Shown here in pieces: positions 50,196 to 59,103 of a stretch of 64,000 bases of DNA; position 1 is the stretch's first letter, and each line of letters begins with the position of its first letter. The stretch is from Achromobacter aegrifaciens (lineage in GTDB: Bacteria > Pseudomonadota > Gammaproteobacteria > Burkholderiales > Burkholderiaceae_B). Location of the stretch: positions 496,001-560,000 of the forward strand of contig NZ_CADIJY010000001.1 in assembly GCF_902859735.1 (NCBI RefSeq). The letters run 5' to 3'. Both the position numbers and the translations under genes were made by a program. The notes under the pieces were generated by a model, which was not told where the DNA came from, made no database searches, and saw nothing but the letters and a program-made list of their open reading frames with translations.

Positions 50196-53149
50196 GCGCG
50201 CACGTTTTCGGGGCCCCGCCGGCAAATGGCGGCCTGCCGACGGTTTTGCCCGCCGACGTATTGCATGGCATTGCGCTGCGGCCGCCTGAACTGGCGTGGG
50301 ACGGCCTGCGCTACCGCGGGAGCCGGCTGCTGAGCGCGAGACTGGCAGAGGCCGGAGCCCTGGCTGGCGTGGTGGCGACGACGCAGCGTGCGCAGTTCAT
50401 CGGCGTGGTTGCGGTGACCCTGCTGTATGCCCGGCAAGCCGCGGCAGAGTTGGCCCCCGTGTGGCAATCGGCTGATGCGGGCGAGATACCACGCATGTCC
50501 ACGTCCGGCTCGGAGCAGATCCGTTACGGCTTGCGCCTGCCGTCGGCCGAGCCGCAAGCCGGCGTTCGCGTCACGGCTTGGAGCGTCGATGGGTATGCAG
50601 GCGTATGGCTGCCGGCGTGTGCGCCTGGCGTGCAGCATATTCTGCGGCGTGAGCTCGCGGCCTTGCTACAGCTGCCCGAGGCGGCGATACGGCTGAACAT
50701 TGTTGACGCCAATGGTGCGACCGCAGTCCACCAGAACATGCCGCATCCGCTGGATCTGATGGATGCGGCTGCGGACGCTGCCTTGCTGTCGCAGGCCGTG
50801 GGCCGGCCTGTCTGCGTGGCCTGCCGCGCAGAGGCTGCGGACGAACTGGTGTTGCAAGCCCCTCAACCAGCGGTAGCGCCGGAACCTGCCTCGAACCCGC
50901 ATGCAACGACGCCTGGCGTCGAGAGCACTCGCGATCAGCCCGCGATCCTTTGGGCGGACGCATCCTGGGCCATGCGCCCGAGCCTGGCGCGCTTGTTGAG
51001 CCAGCCCGGGCACGCGCGCGCGTCCGCCCAAGCGACGGTGCGCAGCGATTTCGCCGTGCAGGCCGGTACTCGGGCGGCGCTTCCCCTGCGCGCCAGCGTG
51101 GACGAATTGAATGCGGCGCAAGTGTTTGCCCAGGAAAGCCTGTGGCATGAGCAGGCTTTGGCCCGCGGCGAGGAACCGCTCGCGTGGCGCCTGCGGCATT
51201 TGCCCGAAGGACCGGGGCTGGAACTCGCGCGCCAGGTGGTGGAGCGGGCGGAGCTGTCCAGGGACGACAACGACGCGCCGCGCATCGGCGCGTTGCGCGG
51301 CACAGGCTTCGCCACGGCGCAGGTGCAGTGCGAGGACGAGACGGGCGCCGCGCGGACGGTATGGAGCGCCTGGGTGGCCGAGGTCACCGTACAGCCTCTT
51401 ACCGGTCAGGTCGATGTGACGCGGGTGGTCGCCGGGCATGACAGCCAGCACTTGCGGCAGGCCCAAGGCGCGCCGATACGTGCGGCGATCGAGCATCAGA
51501 CGCCCCGGCTGCTGGCCAATGCCCGTCGCCTGCTGGCGGGGCCGCCAGTCTTCGATGACTGGCGCAGTCCAGCGCCGGATGCCGAAGACGAACAGCACGG
51601 CGCATTGAGCCTATACGAAGGACACGATGGCCTGTCGCGCCGTGATGCAACCGAGGACGGCGTGTTGGTCCAGGGACAATTGGGCATGGATGGCGTGGTT
51701 ACGCTGCCCGCCGCAGCCGCCATTGCCAACGCCATCCAGGACGCAACGGGCGTGCGCCTGCGGCAGGCGCCTTTCGATTCCGAGCAGTTGCGGCTGGCGC
51801 TCGCCAGCCGTCGCCGCGAGCGCATGCGCAATCCGCTGAGGCGCGGCTGGGTCTGGCTGGCGGCAGGCATGGCGGGCGTCGCCGGCATGGCCGCCGCGCT
51901 CTGGCCTGTCAAACCGGCGCTGCCGTTGACGGCCGGTCCCGACGTGTCGCTGTATTCGTCACGCGCGATCGAGCGCGGTCGCCTGGTGGCGGCGGCGGGC
52001 GATTGCATTGCCTGCCACACCGCGCCGGGCGGCAAGGCCAATGCCGGCGGCCTGGCGCTGGACACGCCATTCGGCACGATCTACACCACCAACATCACGC
52101 CCGACAACGAGACAGGCATCGGCCGGTGGTCATACACGGCGTTCGAGCGCGCCATGCGCCAAGGCGTGCATCAGGACGGGCGCCAGCTGTACCCGGCCTT
52201 TCCGTACACGGCCTACGCCAAGCTGAGCGACGCCGACATGCAGGCGCTGTACGGCTATCTGATGTCGCAGCCCGCCGTGCGCGCCGAGCCGCCAAAGACG
52301 CAGCTGGCCTTCCCCTTCAGTTTCCGTCCCTTGCTGGCAGGCTGGAATGCGTTGTTTCACGACGCCACGCCGTTCACGCCCGATGCGTCGCGCAGCGCGG
52401 AGTGGCTGCGGGGAGCCTATCTGGTGCAGGGGGCCGGACACTGCGCGGCATGCCACTCGCCGCGCAACCGCCTGGGGGCGGAAAAGACGGGCGTGCATTA
52501 CCTGGCTGGCGGCGAGGCCGAGGGCTGGACCGCGCCCGCGCTGAACCAATTGGCCGCGGGCTCGCGGGCCTGGACGGGAGAGGAACTGTTCCAGTATCTG
52601 CGCACGGGGTACTCGCCCCGCCACGGTGTGGCGGCGGGTCCGATGGCGCCGGTGATCCAGGGGTTGGCCGAGCTGCCGGACAGCGACGTAAGGGCCATCA
52701 CCACGTATTTGCTGGATCTGCCGCAAGCGGCGGGCTCTGCCGGGGCCAAAGCTGCTGAGGCCTCGCCGGCTCCCGCGCCGATCGCAGCCACGATCCAATC
52801 CCTACAGGGCCGGCGGGCAAACGGCGAACGCGTCTACCAGAACGCATGCGCGGTCTGCCACGAGGCAGGCAGCGGCCCGACGCTGTTTGGCGTGAAACCC
52901 CAATTGAACGCGAACACCAATCTGCACGCCGCTACGCCCGACAACCTGATCCAGGTGATTCTCAACGGCATCCAGAATCCGGCCAATGACGAGCTGGGCT
53001 ACATGCCGGGATTCAAGGACAGCCTTGACGACAGACAGATCGCGGACCTGGTCGGTTATTTGCGGGAACGCCACGCGCCAGGGAAAGACGCCTGGCCAGA
53101 CACGACGAACATGATTAGCAAGCTGCGCGAGCACGCGGAGCTGAACTAA
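50192..53149 (+). CDS. nicB: Nicotinate dehydrogenase: degenerate molybdopterin-like domain fused to three cytochrome c domains
   Basis: 985 residues. Residues 1-545 align in order with the middle and C-terminal parts of the molybdopterin subunit at 43107 (for example AQFIGVVAVTLL and AAIANAIQDATGVRLRQAPF), but about 230 N-terminal residues are missing and the catalytic loop reads LGMDGVVTLP, with G501 where the partner has E726. A membrane helix (about 551-573, WVWLAAGMAGVAGMAAALWPV-type) follows, then three haem c motifs: CIACH at 605, CAACH at 751 and CAVCH at 886. It should anchor the complex and pass electrons to the respiratory chain, without its own molybdenum chemistry. It starts inside the nicA stop codon. 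Confidence 0.88.
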   Translation: MSAHVFGAPPANGGLPTVLPADVLHGIALRPPELAWDGLRYRGSRLLSARLAEAGALAGVVATTQRAQFIGVVAVTLLYARQAAAELAPVWQSADAGEIPRMSTSGSEQIRYGLRLPSAEPQAGVRVTAWSVDGYAGVWLPACAPGVQHILRRELAALLQLPEAAIRLNIVDANGATAVHQNMPHPLDLMDAAADAALLSQAVGRPVCVACRAEAADELVLQAPQPAVAPEPASNPHATTPGVESTRDQPAILWADASWAMRPSLARLLSQPGHARASAQATVRSDFAVQAGTRAALPLRASVDELNAAQVFAQESLWHEQALARGEEPLAWRLRHLPEGPGLELARQVVERAELSRDDNDAPRIGALRGTGFATAQVQCEDETGAARTVWSAWVAEVTVQPLTGQVDVTRVVAGHDSQHLRQAQGAPIRAAIEHQTPRLLANARRLLAGPPVFDDWRSPAPDAEDEQHGALSLYEGHDGLSRRDATEDGVLVQGQLGMDGVVTLPAAAAIANAIQDATGVRLRQAPFDSEQLRLALASRRRERMRNPLRRGWVWLAAGMAGVAGMAAALWPVKPALPLTAGPDVSLYSSRAIERGRLVAAAGDCIACHTAPGGKANAGGLALDTPFGTIYTTNITPDNETGIGRWSYTAFERAMRQGVHQDGRQLYPAFPYTAYAKLSDADMQALYGYLMSQPAVRAEPPKTQLAFPFSFRPLLAGWNALFHDATPFTPDASRSAEWLRGAYLVQGAGHCAACHSPRNRLGAEKTGVHYLAGGEAEGWTAPALNQLAAGSRAWTGEELFQYLRTGYSPRHGVAAGPMAPVIQGLAELPDSDVRAITTYLLDLPQAAGSAGAKAAEASPAPAPIAATIQSLQGRRANGERVYQNACAVCHEAGSGPTLFGVKPQLNANTNLHAATPDNLIQVILNGIQNPANDELGYMPGFKDSLDDRQIADLVGYLRERHAPGKDAWPDTTNMISKLREHAELN

Positions 53150-53209
53150 AGGAAGCGCGGCCACAACGCGTGCGGCAGTTTGTGTTGATCACAACAAGGG
53201 GTTTCATCT

Positions 53210-54526
53210 ATGTCAGCTTCATTGGTTTCAGTGGACAAGGCCATTTTGGTGGCCGGCGTCGGCAAGTTCCAGTATCGGCTATTCGTGATTTTTGGCCTGG
53301 TCTGGATGGCCGATGCCATGCAGGTGCTGTCGATCGGCTTCAGCGCGCCGTCGATCGCCAAGACCTTTGGCATTACGGTGCCGCAGGCACTGCAAAGCGG
53401 CACGTTCTTCTTCATCGGCATGCTGATTGGCGCGTTCGTGTTCGGACGCATGGCCGACCGCATTGGCCGCCGCCCTGTCCTGATGATTGCGGTGATCATC
53501 GACGCTTGCGCCGGCGTGGCGTCGGCCTTTGCGCCTGAATTCACCTGGCTGCTGTTCCTGCGCTTCCTGACCGGCATCGGCGTGGGCGGCACGCTACCGG
53601 TGGACTACACGATGATGGCCGAGTTCCTGCCCAGCGACCGCCGCGGCCGCTGGCTGGTGCTGCTGGAATCGTTCTGGGCCGTGGGCACCATTCTTCTCGC
53701 GCTGCTGGCGCTGGCGGCGACGTCGTGGGGCGACGACGCATGGCGCGTGATCTTCTTCGTGACCGGCCTGCCGGCGCTGGTCGGGGTGGCCTTGCGCTTC
53801 TATATCCCCGAATCTCCCATGTACTTGAACCGCAACGGCAAGTCGGACCGGGCGCGCAAGGTGCTGGAAAGGGTGGCGCGGGTCAACCGCCGCGATGTGG
53901 ACATGCCCCACTTGCAGCCCGAGACGCCGGTGCATAAGTCCATGTTCGCGCTGTTCTCGGGCAACTATCGGCGCCGCAGTATCGGGCTGTTCCTTGCATG
54001 GGCGCTGATCTCCATCGCGTACTACGGCGTTTTTGTCTATCTGCCGGTGAAGCTCAGCACTGAAGGCTTCGCATTCATGCGCGGGCAGGAGTTCCTGGTG
54101 GTGCTGGCGCTGGTGCAACTGCCCGGCTTCGCGCTGTCCGCCTACGGCGTGGAGCGCTGGGGACGCAAGCCCACGCTGGTCGGATTCCTGTTGCTGAGCG
54201 CGGTGGGATGCATGCTGTACAGCCTGGGCACGTCGCCGTTCGTGGTGATCGGATCTACCCTGCTGATGAGTTTCTCGCTGCTGGGAACGTGGGGCGCCTT
54301 GTACGCGTTCACGCCGGAGGTGTATCCGACCGACCTGCGTGCCAGCGGCATGGGCATGGCGGGAGCCGTGGCGCGTTTCGGCGGACTTTTCGCGCCGGCC
54401 ATCATCGCGCCCATCATGGCCAGTCACTTCACGCTGTCCTTGGCCGTGCTGTCCAGCATGCTGGTCGCAGGCGCCATCGCGATCTGGTCGGTCGACGTGG
54501 AATCGCGTAACCGCGCGCTGGACTGA
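53210..54526 (+). CDS. nicT: MFS transporter for nicotinate or 6-hydroxynicotinate
   Basis: 438 residues, twelve helices, of the aromatic acid:H+ symporter/sugar-porter-like group. Motif A is GRMADRIGRRPVLM between helices 2 and 3, and its second copy GVERWGRKPTLVG is between helices 8 and 9; the charged residue in helix 1 lies in VWMADAMQVL. As the last gene of the rightward nic arm, 60 bp after the cytochrome fusion, it is the likely uptake system for nicotinate-type acids. The exact substrate is inferred. Confidence 0.9.
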   Translation: MSASLVSVDKAILVAGVGKFQYRLFVIFGLVWMADAMQVLSIGFSAPSIAKTFGITVPQALQSGTFFFIGMLIGAFVFGRMADRIGRRPVLMIAVIIDACAGVASAFAPEFTWLLFLRFLTGIGVGGTLPVDYTMMAEFLPSDRRGRWLVLLESFWAVGTILLALLALAATSWGDDAWRVIFFVTGLPALVGVALRFYIPESPMYLNRNGKSDRARKVLERVARVNRRDVDMPHLQPETPVHKSMFALFSGNYRRRSIGLFLAWALISIAYYGVFVYLPVKLSTEGFAFMRGQEFLVVLALVQLPGFALSAYGVERWGRKPTLVGFLLLSAVGCMLYSLGTSPFVVIGSTLLMSFSLLGTWGALYAFTPEVYPTDLRASGMGMAGAVARFGGLFAPAIIAPIMASHFTLSLAVLSSMLVAGAIAIWSVDVESRNRALD

Positions 54527-54538
54527 CCTTCACCTGAC

Positions 54539-54580
54539 GAACGGCGGCGAACAGTCAACCCTGTTCGTCGCCGTTCAGCA
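54539..54580. terminator. Shared terminator formed with the 3' end of nicR
   Basis: A 16-bp stem with one G-T mismatch, GAACGGCGGCGAACAG (54539-54554) and CTGTTCGTCGCCGTTC (54561-54576), loop TCAACC, followed by AGCATTTT. It terminates nicT; its right arm is the end of the nicR coding sequence, so the hairpin also lies at the end of the nicR transcript. Confidence 0.75.
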
Positions 54581-55022
54581 TTTTCGTCAATAGATAGTTC
54601 AGCGCCAGGCGTTCGGCAGGATTCAGGTTGCCGTACGTGCTTTCCGTGATCTGCTTGGCGAACGGCTCCATCTGCTGCACCAGTTCCTGGCCGATGGGCG
54701 TCAGGTTGATGACGACTTTGCGGCGGTCGACGGGGTCATGGTCCACCTGGACCAGTTCACGCTGCTTGAGCCTGTCGACCACGCCGCGCACAGTGGCCTG
54801 GTCGATGACCGTGGCCTTGACCAGATCGGCCAGCGAGCTCGCGCCCTTGTCCCGCACCGAACACAGCACGACGAACTGCGCCGCGGTGAGTTGGGAATCG
54901 GGAATGTACTGCTGGAATAGGGCGGTATGCCGCTGGTACACGCGCCGCAGCAGGTGACCGACTTGATCAGAAAACAAATAGCCATCCGTATTGGACGAGG
55001 ACTTGCCTTTTATATTGCGCAT
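54555..55022 (-). CDS. nicR: MarR-family regulator of the nic cluster (NicR/BpsR-like)
   Basis: 155 residues with the MarR winged helix (LTAAQFVVLCSVRDKGASSLADLVKATVIDQATVRGVVDRL) and the wing D-P-x-D-R-R-K (DHDPVDRRKVVINLTPIG). MarR proteins of this type repress nicotinate catabolism, with 6-hydroxynicotinate as inducer in the P. putida NicR and Bordetella BpsR systems. It is convergent with nicT at the end of the cluster. The operator is expected in the nicD/nicC divergent region. CGTGCT (55079-55084) and AGCACG (55099-55104) frame a possible dyad upstream of its own start. Confidence 0.88.
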   Translation of the reverse strand: MRNIKGKSSSNTDGYLFSDQVGHLLRRVYQRHTALFQQYIPDSQLTAAQFVVLCSVRDKGASSLADLVKATVIDQATVRGVVDRLKQRELVQVDHDPVDRRKVVINLTPIGQELVQQMEPFAKQITESTYGNLNPAERLALNYLLTKMLNGDEQG

Positions 55023-55211
55023 AAGCCTATCCGAAGCAATGCAATGAGCATCATGATTTTTGTCAACGGCACACGCATTGGACGTGCTGAACGTACGGAC
55101 TGAGCACGGATTTTACTGTGATGCCGCCGGTTGGGCGTCCTTGCCGCCTCTATCCACATTGCAGCCCGGCGGCGACAATGGCAAGCATGGAATTTCCGAT
55201 CGGGCCTGTAC

Positions 55212-56342
55212 ATGAACAATAGCGATGAGCCGCAGGGCGGCGGCGGCCGTCCCGATTCCTGGCGTTCATTCGCCTTTGCAAAAGCGCGCCTTTTGGGCGT
55301 GTGGCGCGAACTGATCCGGGTCAACGCCAGCGACCGGCCCTGGGAAATGCCCTTGGCCGCGGCCCTGTCCTCTGGGCTGCCCTTGCTGGTGGGTGCCTAT
55401 TTCGGCCGCATGGACTACGGCCTGATGTCGAGCCTGGGCGGCATGGTGTTCCTAAGCCTGCCCAATTCCTCGCTACAGCACCGCATGATGATGCTGTTGG
55501 CGGCGTCCTTCGGCATGGTGGCCTGCTATGCGGTGGGCGCGCTGACGCAGTTCTGGCCTGCCGTCATGCTGGTGGCGTTGACCTTCATCGCCATGGTGGT
55601 GAACATGGTCTGCCGCTGCTACCGGCTGGGGCCGCCGGGCAGCCTGTTCTACATCATGGCGACTGCGATCGCGGCCTACACGCCGGGGAGCGTGGAAGAA
55701 ATCCCCACACGTGTCGGCATGGTGGCCTTGGGCAGCCTGGTCGCGTGCCTGGTGGCGTTTGTGTATTCCCTGCACATGACGCGGGTCGCGCCGCCGCCGC
55801 CCGAAACCGCGTTGCCCAGGCCCACGTTCGACTTCGTGGTCTACGACTCCGTAATCATTGGCCTGTTCGTGGGCGTGTCGCTGTTGGTGGCCGAGTTGTT
55901 GCAACTGCCCCGGCCTTACTGGGTGCCCGTCAGCTGTTTGGCGATCATTCAGGGCGCGACCCTGATGGCGGCCTGGAACCGTCAGCTGCATCGCATCCTG
56001 GGCACCGCCGTGGGCTTGTGCGTGGCATGGGCCTTGTTGAGCCTGCCGCTGAACGTATGGACCCTGAGCCTGGTGATGATGGCGCTGTCGTTCGGCATAG
56101 AAACGCTGGTGGTGCGCCATTACGCCAGCGCCGTGGTGCTGATCACGCCCTTGACGATCTTCCTGGCCGAGGCGCCGCACCTGGGACAGGGCTATCCCGC
56201 GGCCGTCATCGAGGCCCGCTTCCTGGATACGGTGGTCGGCGCGTTCATCGGCGCCGTGGGCGCCGTGCTGCTGCACAACCAGCGCATCCGGCCGCGCCTG
56301 TCGCGCTGGATGCGGGCGGTGCTGCCCAAGCGCGTGAACTGA
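55212..56342 (+). CDS. FUSC-family membrane protein
   Basis: 376 residues, eight to ten hydrophobic helices in two blocks (about residues 45-190 and 215-365), with a short cytoplasmic link (HMTRVAPPPPETALPRP). The opening (PWEMPLAAALSSGLPLLVGAYFGRMDYGLMSSLGGM) and the second block (PRPYWVPVSCLAIIQGATLMAAWNRQLHRILGTAVG) match the fusaric-acid-resistance/aromatic-acid-exporter superfamily (FUSC), of which this is a short form without the soluble half. ATG 55212 is chosen because the extension upstream has no homology. It may export an aromatic acid; nothing ties it directly to the nic genes. Confidence 0.85.
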   Translation: MNNSDEPQGGGGRPDSWRSFAFAKARLLGVWRELIRVNASDRPWEMPLAAALSSGLPLLVGAYFGRMDYGLMSSLGGMVFLSLPNSSLQHRMMMLLAASFGMVACYAVGALTQFWPAVMLVALTFIAMVVNMVCRCYRLGPPGSLFYIMATAIAAYTPGSVEEIPTRVGMVALGSLVACLVAFVYSLHMTRVAPPPPETALPRPTFDFVVYDSVIIGLFVGVSLLVAELLQLPRPYWVPVSCLAIIQGATLMAAWNRQLHRILGTAVGLCVAWALLSLPLNVWTLSLVMMALSFGIETLVVRHYASAVVLITPLTIFLAEAPHLGQGYPAAVIEARFLDTVVGAFIGAVGAVLLHNQRIRPRLSRWMRAVLPKRVN

Positions 56343-56455
56343 CGGCGCCAGCCGCTACGCCCCGTTTCATCTCCGCCTGATCCACGGATCCGCCCCCGCG
56401 CTACGCGAGCCGGGCGAGGGGTCCCGCCTGCGCGTTTTCCCGGGCCGCATTGCTG

Positions 56456-56484
56456 TTGACACCCGTTGGGCCAGTCCCTATAGT
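56456..56484 (+). promoter_or_regulatory. Sigma-70 promoter of the cupin/serine hydrolase operon
   Basis: TTGACA (56456-56461), a 17-bp spacer, and TATAGT (56479-56484). This is the best consensus promoter in the window. The start point would fall near 56491, inside the operator dyad. Confidence 0.85.
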
Positions 56485-56487
56485 TCG

Positions 56488-56507
56488 TTTTACACAGTCG
56501 TGTAAAA
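56488..56507. promoter_or_regulatory. TetR-type operator
   Basis: TTTTACAC (56488-56495) and GTGTAAAA (56500-56507) are perfect 8-bp arms around AGTC. The dyad sits directly after the -10 box, a classical repressor position. The TetR-family gene at 58364-58999 is the expected ligand-responsive repressor. A ribosome site GAGGAG follows at 56511-56516. Confidence 0.8.
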
Positions 56508-56520
56508 AAGAGGAGACAAC

Positions 56521-57096
56521 ATGGCATACATGGACAGCAGGTTCCTGGGTGAAACCGTTCCCGTCGTACCGGTGGAGGCGATGGAACGCGATTGCGTATT
56601 CCGCGCGGAAAACGAGGAAGGGTCCGATCTCTGTTTTCTCGATCAGCGCATTCCGCGGTATCAGCGGGAAATCATCAACGTGATCGGAATGGGTGTGACC
56701 GAGAACGTCAAGGAGTCCGCCCTGGCGCCGAAACTCGCCGGTGGCGCGCATGGCTTCGCAATCGCCTACGTGCGCGGCGTGCGTCGCGGCGATGGAGCAG
56801 CCCTGCATCGCCATCCCACGGAAGAAATATTCGTGGCGATAAGCGGTGCGTGGCGCGTGGTGTGGTTGGAGGGAGATGAGGAGCGATCCATCCTCTTGAA
56901 CCAGGGCGACCTCGTGGCCGTGCCGCCCGGCGTCTTCCGCGGATTCCGCAGCGCCAACGACGACCAGAATTCGCTGTTGATGGCGATCGTCGGCGGCCCC
57001 GATGCCGGGCGCGTGGATTGGCATCCGTCCGTGATCGTCGAGGCGCGGGACACCGGGCTCTCGGTCGATGACCGCGGCAACCTGCTGATCAACTGA
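56521..57096 (+). CDS. Cupin-domain protein
   Basis: 191 residues. The cupin barrel lies at about residues 75-165: motif 1 is seen as GDGAALHRHPTEEIFVAISG (two His, the Glu) and motif 2 as GDLVAVPPGVFRGFRS, where Phe replaces the usual last histidine. The N-terminal 70 residues carry a short unassigned extension. As first gene of an operon with a serine hydrolase, under a TetR operator, it probably acts on or senses the operon's aromatic or ester substrate, but no reaction can be named. Confidence 0.8.
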   Translation: MAYMDSRFLGETVPVVPVEAMERDCVFRAENEEGSDLCFLDQRIPRYQREIINVIGMGVTENVKESALAPKLAGGAHGFAIAYVRGVRRGDGAALHRHPTEEIFVAISGAWRVVWLEGDEERSILLNQGDLVAVPPGVFRGFRSANDDQNSLLMAIVGGPDAGRVDWHPSVIVEARDTGLSVDDRGNLLIN

Positions 57097-57181
57097 GCAG
57101 GGGTTCTCGCCGTTTCAATGCCGCCCGAACGCGTGCATCGAGACAGCCTTTGAAACACCGGCAAACAATACTGAGGAAACC

Positions 57182-58357
57182 ATGGCGCGCTGGCCTGAGC
57201 TGGATAGTTACATTGAAGATGCCGTCTCCTGGGGAGTGCCGCAACTCGCGGTGGCGGTGGTCGGACCCGACGGGCTCATTTACCGAGGATCCCGGCAACA
57301 AGGAGCCGACGGTTCCCCAACCCGGTCGTCCGAGGCGCCAGCGGTTTACTGGCTGGCATCGATGAGCAAGCTGGTGACTGCCATCGCCGTTCTCCAGCTT
57401 TGGGAGCGGGACTTGTTGCAATGGGACGCGCCGGTTGCCACATGGTTGCCTGAGCTGGCGTCGCCGAGCGTGCTCGAAGGGTTTAGCGGGCAGGAGCCGG
57501 CGCTTCGGCCCGCGGCAAGCCCGATCACGCTACGCCAGTTGATGACGCACCAGTCCGGTCTGGCATATCCCATCTGGCAAAACGATATTGCGCGCTACAT
57601 AAGTCAGCGCGGCATACCCATGCCGGGCAGCGGCAAGATCGAATCGTTGGCCTTGCCGCTGGTGTTCGATCCAGGAACCAGCTGGATGTATGGGATAGGC
57701 CTGGATTGGGCTGGCCAAATCGTCGAGCGCGTTTCCGGGAAAACGCTGGAGGATTACTTTCAGGAAGCGATCTTTCAACCGCTGGAGATGCGCGACACGA
57801 GTTTCCTCGTAAACGCCTCCATGCGTGAACGAATGGTCGATCTCATGTCCAGGTATGACACGGGCGCGATGGCTCCAATAGAGCGATCATTCCCCACGCC
57901 CGAGACGTTCATGGGCGGATCCGGGCTGTACGGAACCGAAGATGATTTCTCCAAGCTGCTGACGGCGCTGCTGCGAGGCGGCGAGCTGGCAGGGCGGCGG
58001 ATACTGCGCACTGAAACGGTAGCCCTGTTGCTGCAGCCTCAGGTAAGCGGGACGCACATCGGCATCCTGCGTACTGCGATGCCTCGCGTTGCGGCCGACG
58101 TCGACCTGCATGCCGGCGCGGAAAGCGGATGGGCGCTGGGCGGATTGGTCAATTTGCAGGTCGGCGCCGCCGGGCGCTCGGCGGGCAGCGTGGGGTGGGC
58201 GGGCGCCGCCAATACGTTCTTCTGGATTGATCAGAAACGAGGCGTGGCCGTGCAGGTGATGATGCAGATTCTGCCATTCGCCAATCCCCTGGCGCTGAAG
58301 ACCCTGGCGGGCGCGGAGGAACTGATCTGTGGAATTTTGGACAACCTGCCTGGTTGA
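57182..58357 (+). CDS. Serine hydrolase, class C beta-lactamase/esterase (EstB) family
   Basis: 391 residues without a signal peptide, so cytoplasmic. The S-x-x-K motif is S60-M-S-K63 (LASMSKLVTA) and Y170 in WMYGIGLDWAG stands at the Tyr of the Y-x-N motif, as in EstB-type esterases; the C-terminal third motif is close to SVGWAGAANT. Cytoplasmic members hydrolyse esters rather than beta-lactams. TGAGGAAACC precedes ATG 57182. Second gene after the cupin, 85 bp downstream. Confidence 0.88.
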   Translation: MARWPELDSYIEDAVSWGVPQLAVAVVGPDGLIYRGSRQQGADGSPTRSSEAPAVYWLASMSKLVTAIAVLQLWERDLLQWDAPVATWLPELASPSVLEGFSGQEPALRPAASPITLRQLMTHQSGLAYPIWQNDIARYISQRGIPMPGSGKIESLALPLVFDPGTSWMYGIGLDWAGQIVERVSGKTLEDYFQEAIFQPLEMRDTSFLVNASMRERMVDLMSRYDTGAMAPIERSFPTPETFMGGSGLYGTEDDFSKLLTALLRGGELAGRRILRTETVALLLQPQVSGTHIGILRTAMPRVAADVDLHAGAESGWALGGLVNLQVGAAGRSAGSVGWAGAANTFFWIDQKRGVAVQVMMQILPFANPLALKTLAGAEELICGILDNLPG

Positions 58358-58363
58358 GTGCCG

Positions 58364-58999
58364 TCAGCTGGACCGGGACAGCGACTCGAACACGCCCGCC
58401 GCAACGAAGTCCACGATATAGGCGACGCGTTGCTCCAGGTTCTTGGCCGCATCGCCTTCGGACAATCTGATGGCTTGCCGTGCGTTCACGCCCAGCGTCA
58501 GCAGCAAGGTAATCATCGATTGATAGGCGTAAGCGATGTCCGAATTCGATGCCTGTGGAAACACCTGGCGCAGCTTGCCGATGAACACGCGGGCCGAAGG
58601 ATCGAAGTACTCCTTGATGATGCCGCGCTGTTCGCTCTCGGGGTCATAGTATTCGCGGGCAAGCAGGCGGATGAAGCGCGCGCCGCCGCGTTTTTTCGTC
58701 AGCAGCAGCGAAGGCGCCACCCAGACTTGCACCAGTGCATGAGTCCAGGCCCGCTTGTCTTTATCGGGGGAGATCAGTTCGATTCCGGACAGCCGCTCGT
58801 CGGTCACCGAGCGGTAGCGTTGCTCAAAAATGCTTCTGTAAAGAGATTCTTTGGTACCGAAGTAGTACTGGACTAGCGCCGAATTCACGTCAGCCGACTT
58901 CGAGATGTCTCGTATGGACACGCCGTTGTATCCGTGGAGGGCAAATAGCGACTCTGCGGCTAGGAATATCCTGTCCCGGCGCCGCGTTTCCTTGGTCAA
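58364..58999 (-). CDS. TetR-family regulator
   Basis: 211 residues. The HTH is ESLFALHGYNGVSIRDISKSADVNSALVQYYFGTKESLY, followed by the helical ligand domain. The start codon is TTG at 58997-58999, 6 bases after a strong GAGGAG; no ATG fits. It is convergent with the serine hydrolase (6 bp) and divergent from the flavin reductase (104 bp). It should act at the TTTTACAC-AGTC-GTGTAAAA operator before the cupin gene, and perhaps on the dyad at 59000-59024. Confidence 0.9.
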   Translation of the reverse strand: MTKETRRRDRIFLAAESLFALHGYNGVSIRDISKSADVNSALVQYYFGTKESLYRSIFEQRYRSVTDERLSGIELISPDKDKRAWTHALVQVWVAPSLLLTKKRGGARFIRLLAREYYDPESEQRGIIKEYFDPSARVFIGKLRQVFPQASNSDIAYAYQSMITLLLTLGVNARQAIRLSEGDAAKNLEQRVAYIVDFVAAGVFESLSRSS

Positions 59000-59024
59000 T
59001 TGAAGCTCCTCTTTGAGGCTTCAA
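59000..59024. promoter_or_regulatory. Inverted repeat between TetR and flavin reductase
   Basis: TTGAAGC (59000-59006) and GCTTCAA (59018-59024) are perfect 7-bp arms with an 11-bp centre that includes the TetR ribosome site. It could be a hairpin masking that site, or an operator. Its sequence differs from the TTTTACAC dyad. Confidence 0.45.
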
Positions 59025-59103
59025 ATTGTAGTGGATTTCCCCAGGGGAACGGCATCGCGCGAGCAAGGGCGACGGGATCGGGATTAAACGATCAGGAGAA
59101 AAC

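Noticed and set aside
57097-57181. GTTTCAA/TTGAAAC arms between the cupin and serine hydrolase genes as an operator
   Set aside because: The 7-bp arms are about 40 bp apart with no promoter-like sequence around them, and the genes look co-transcribed; the match may be chance.
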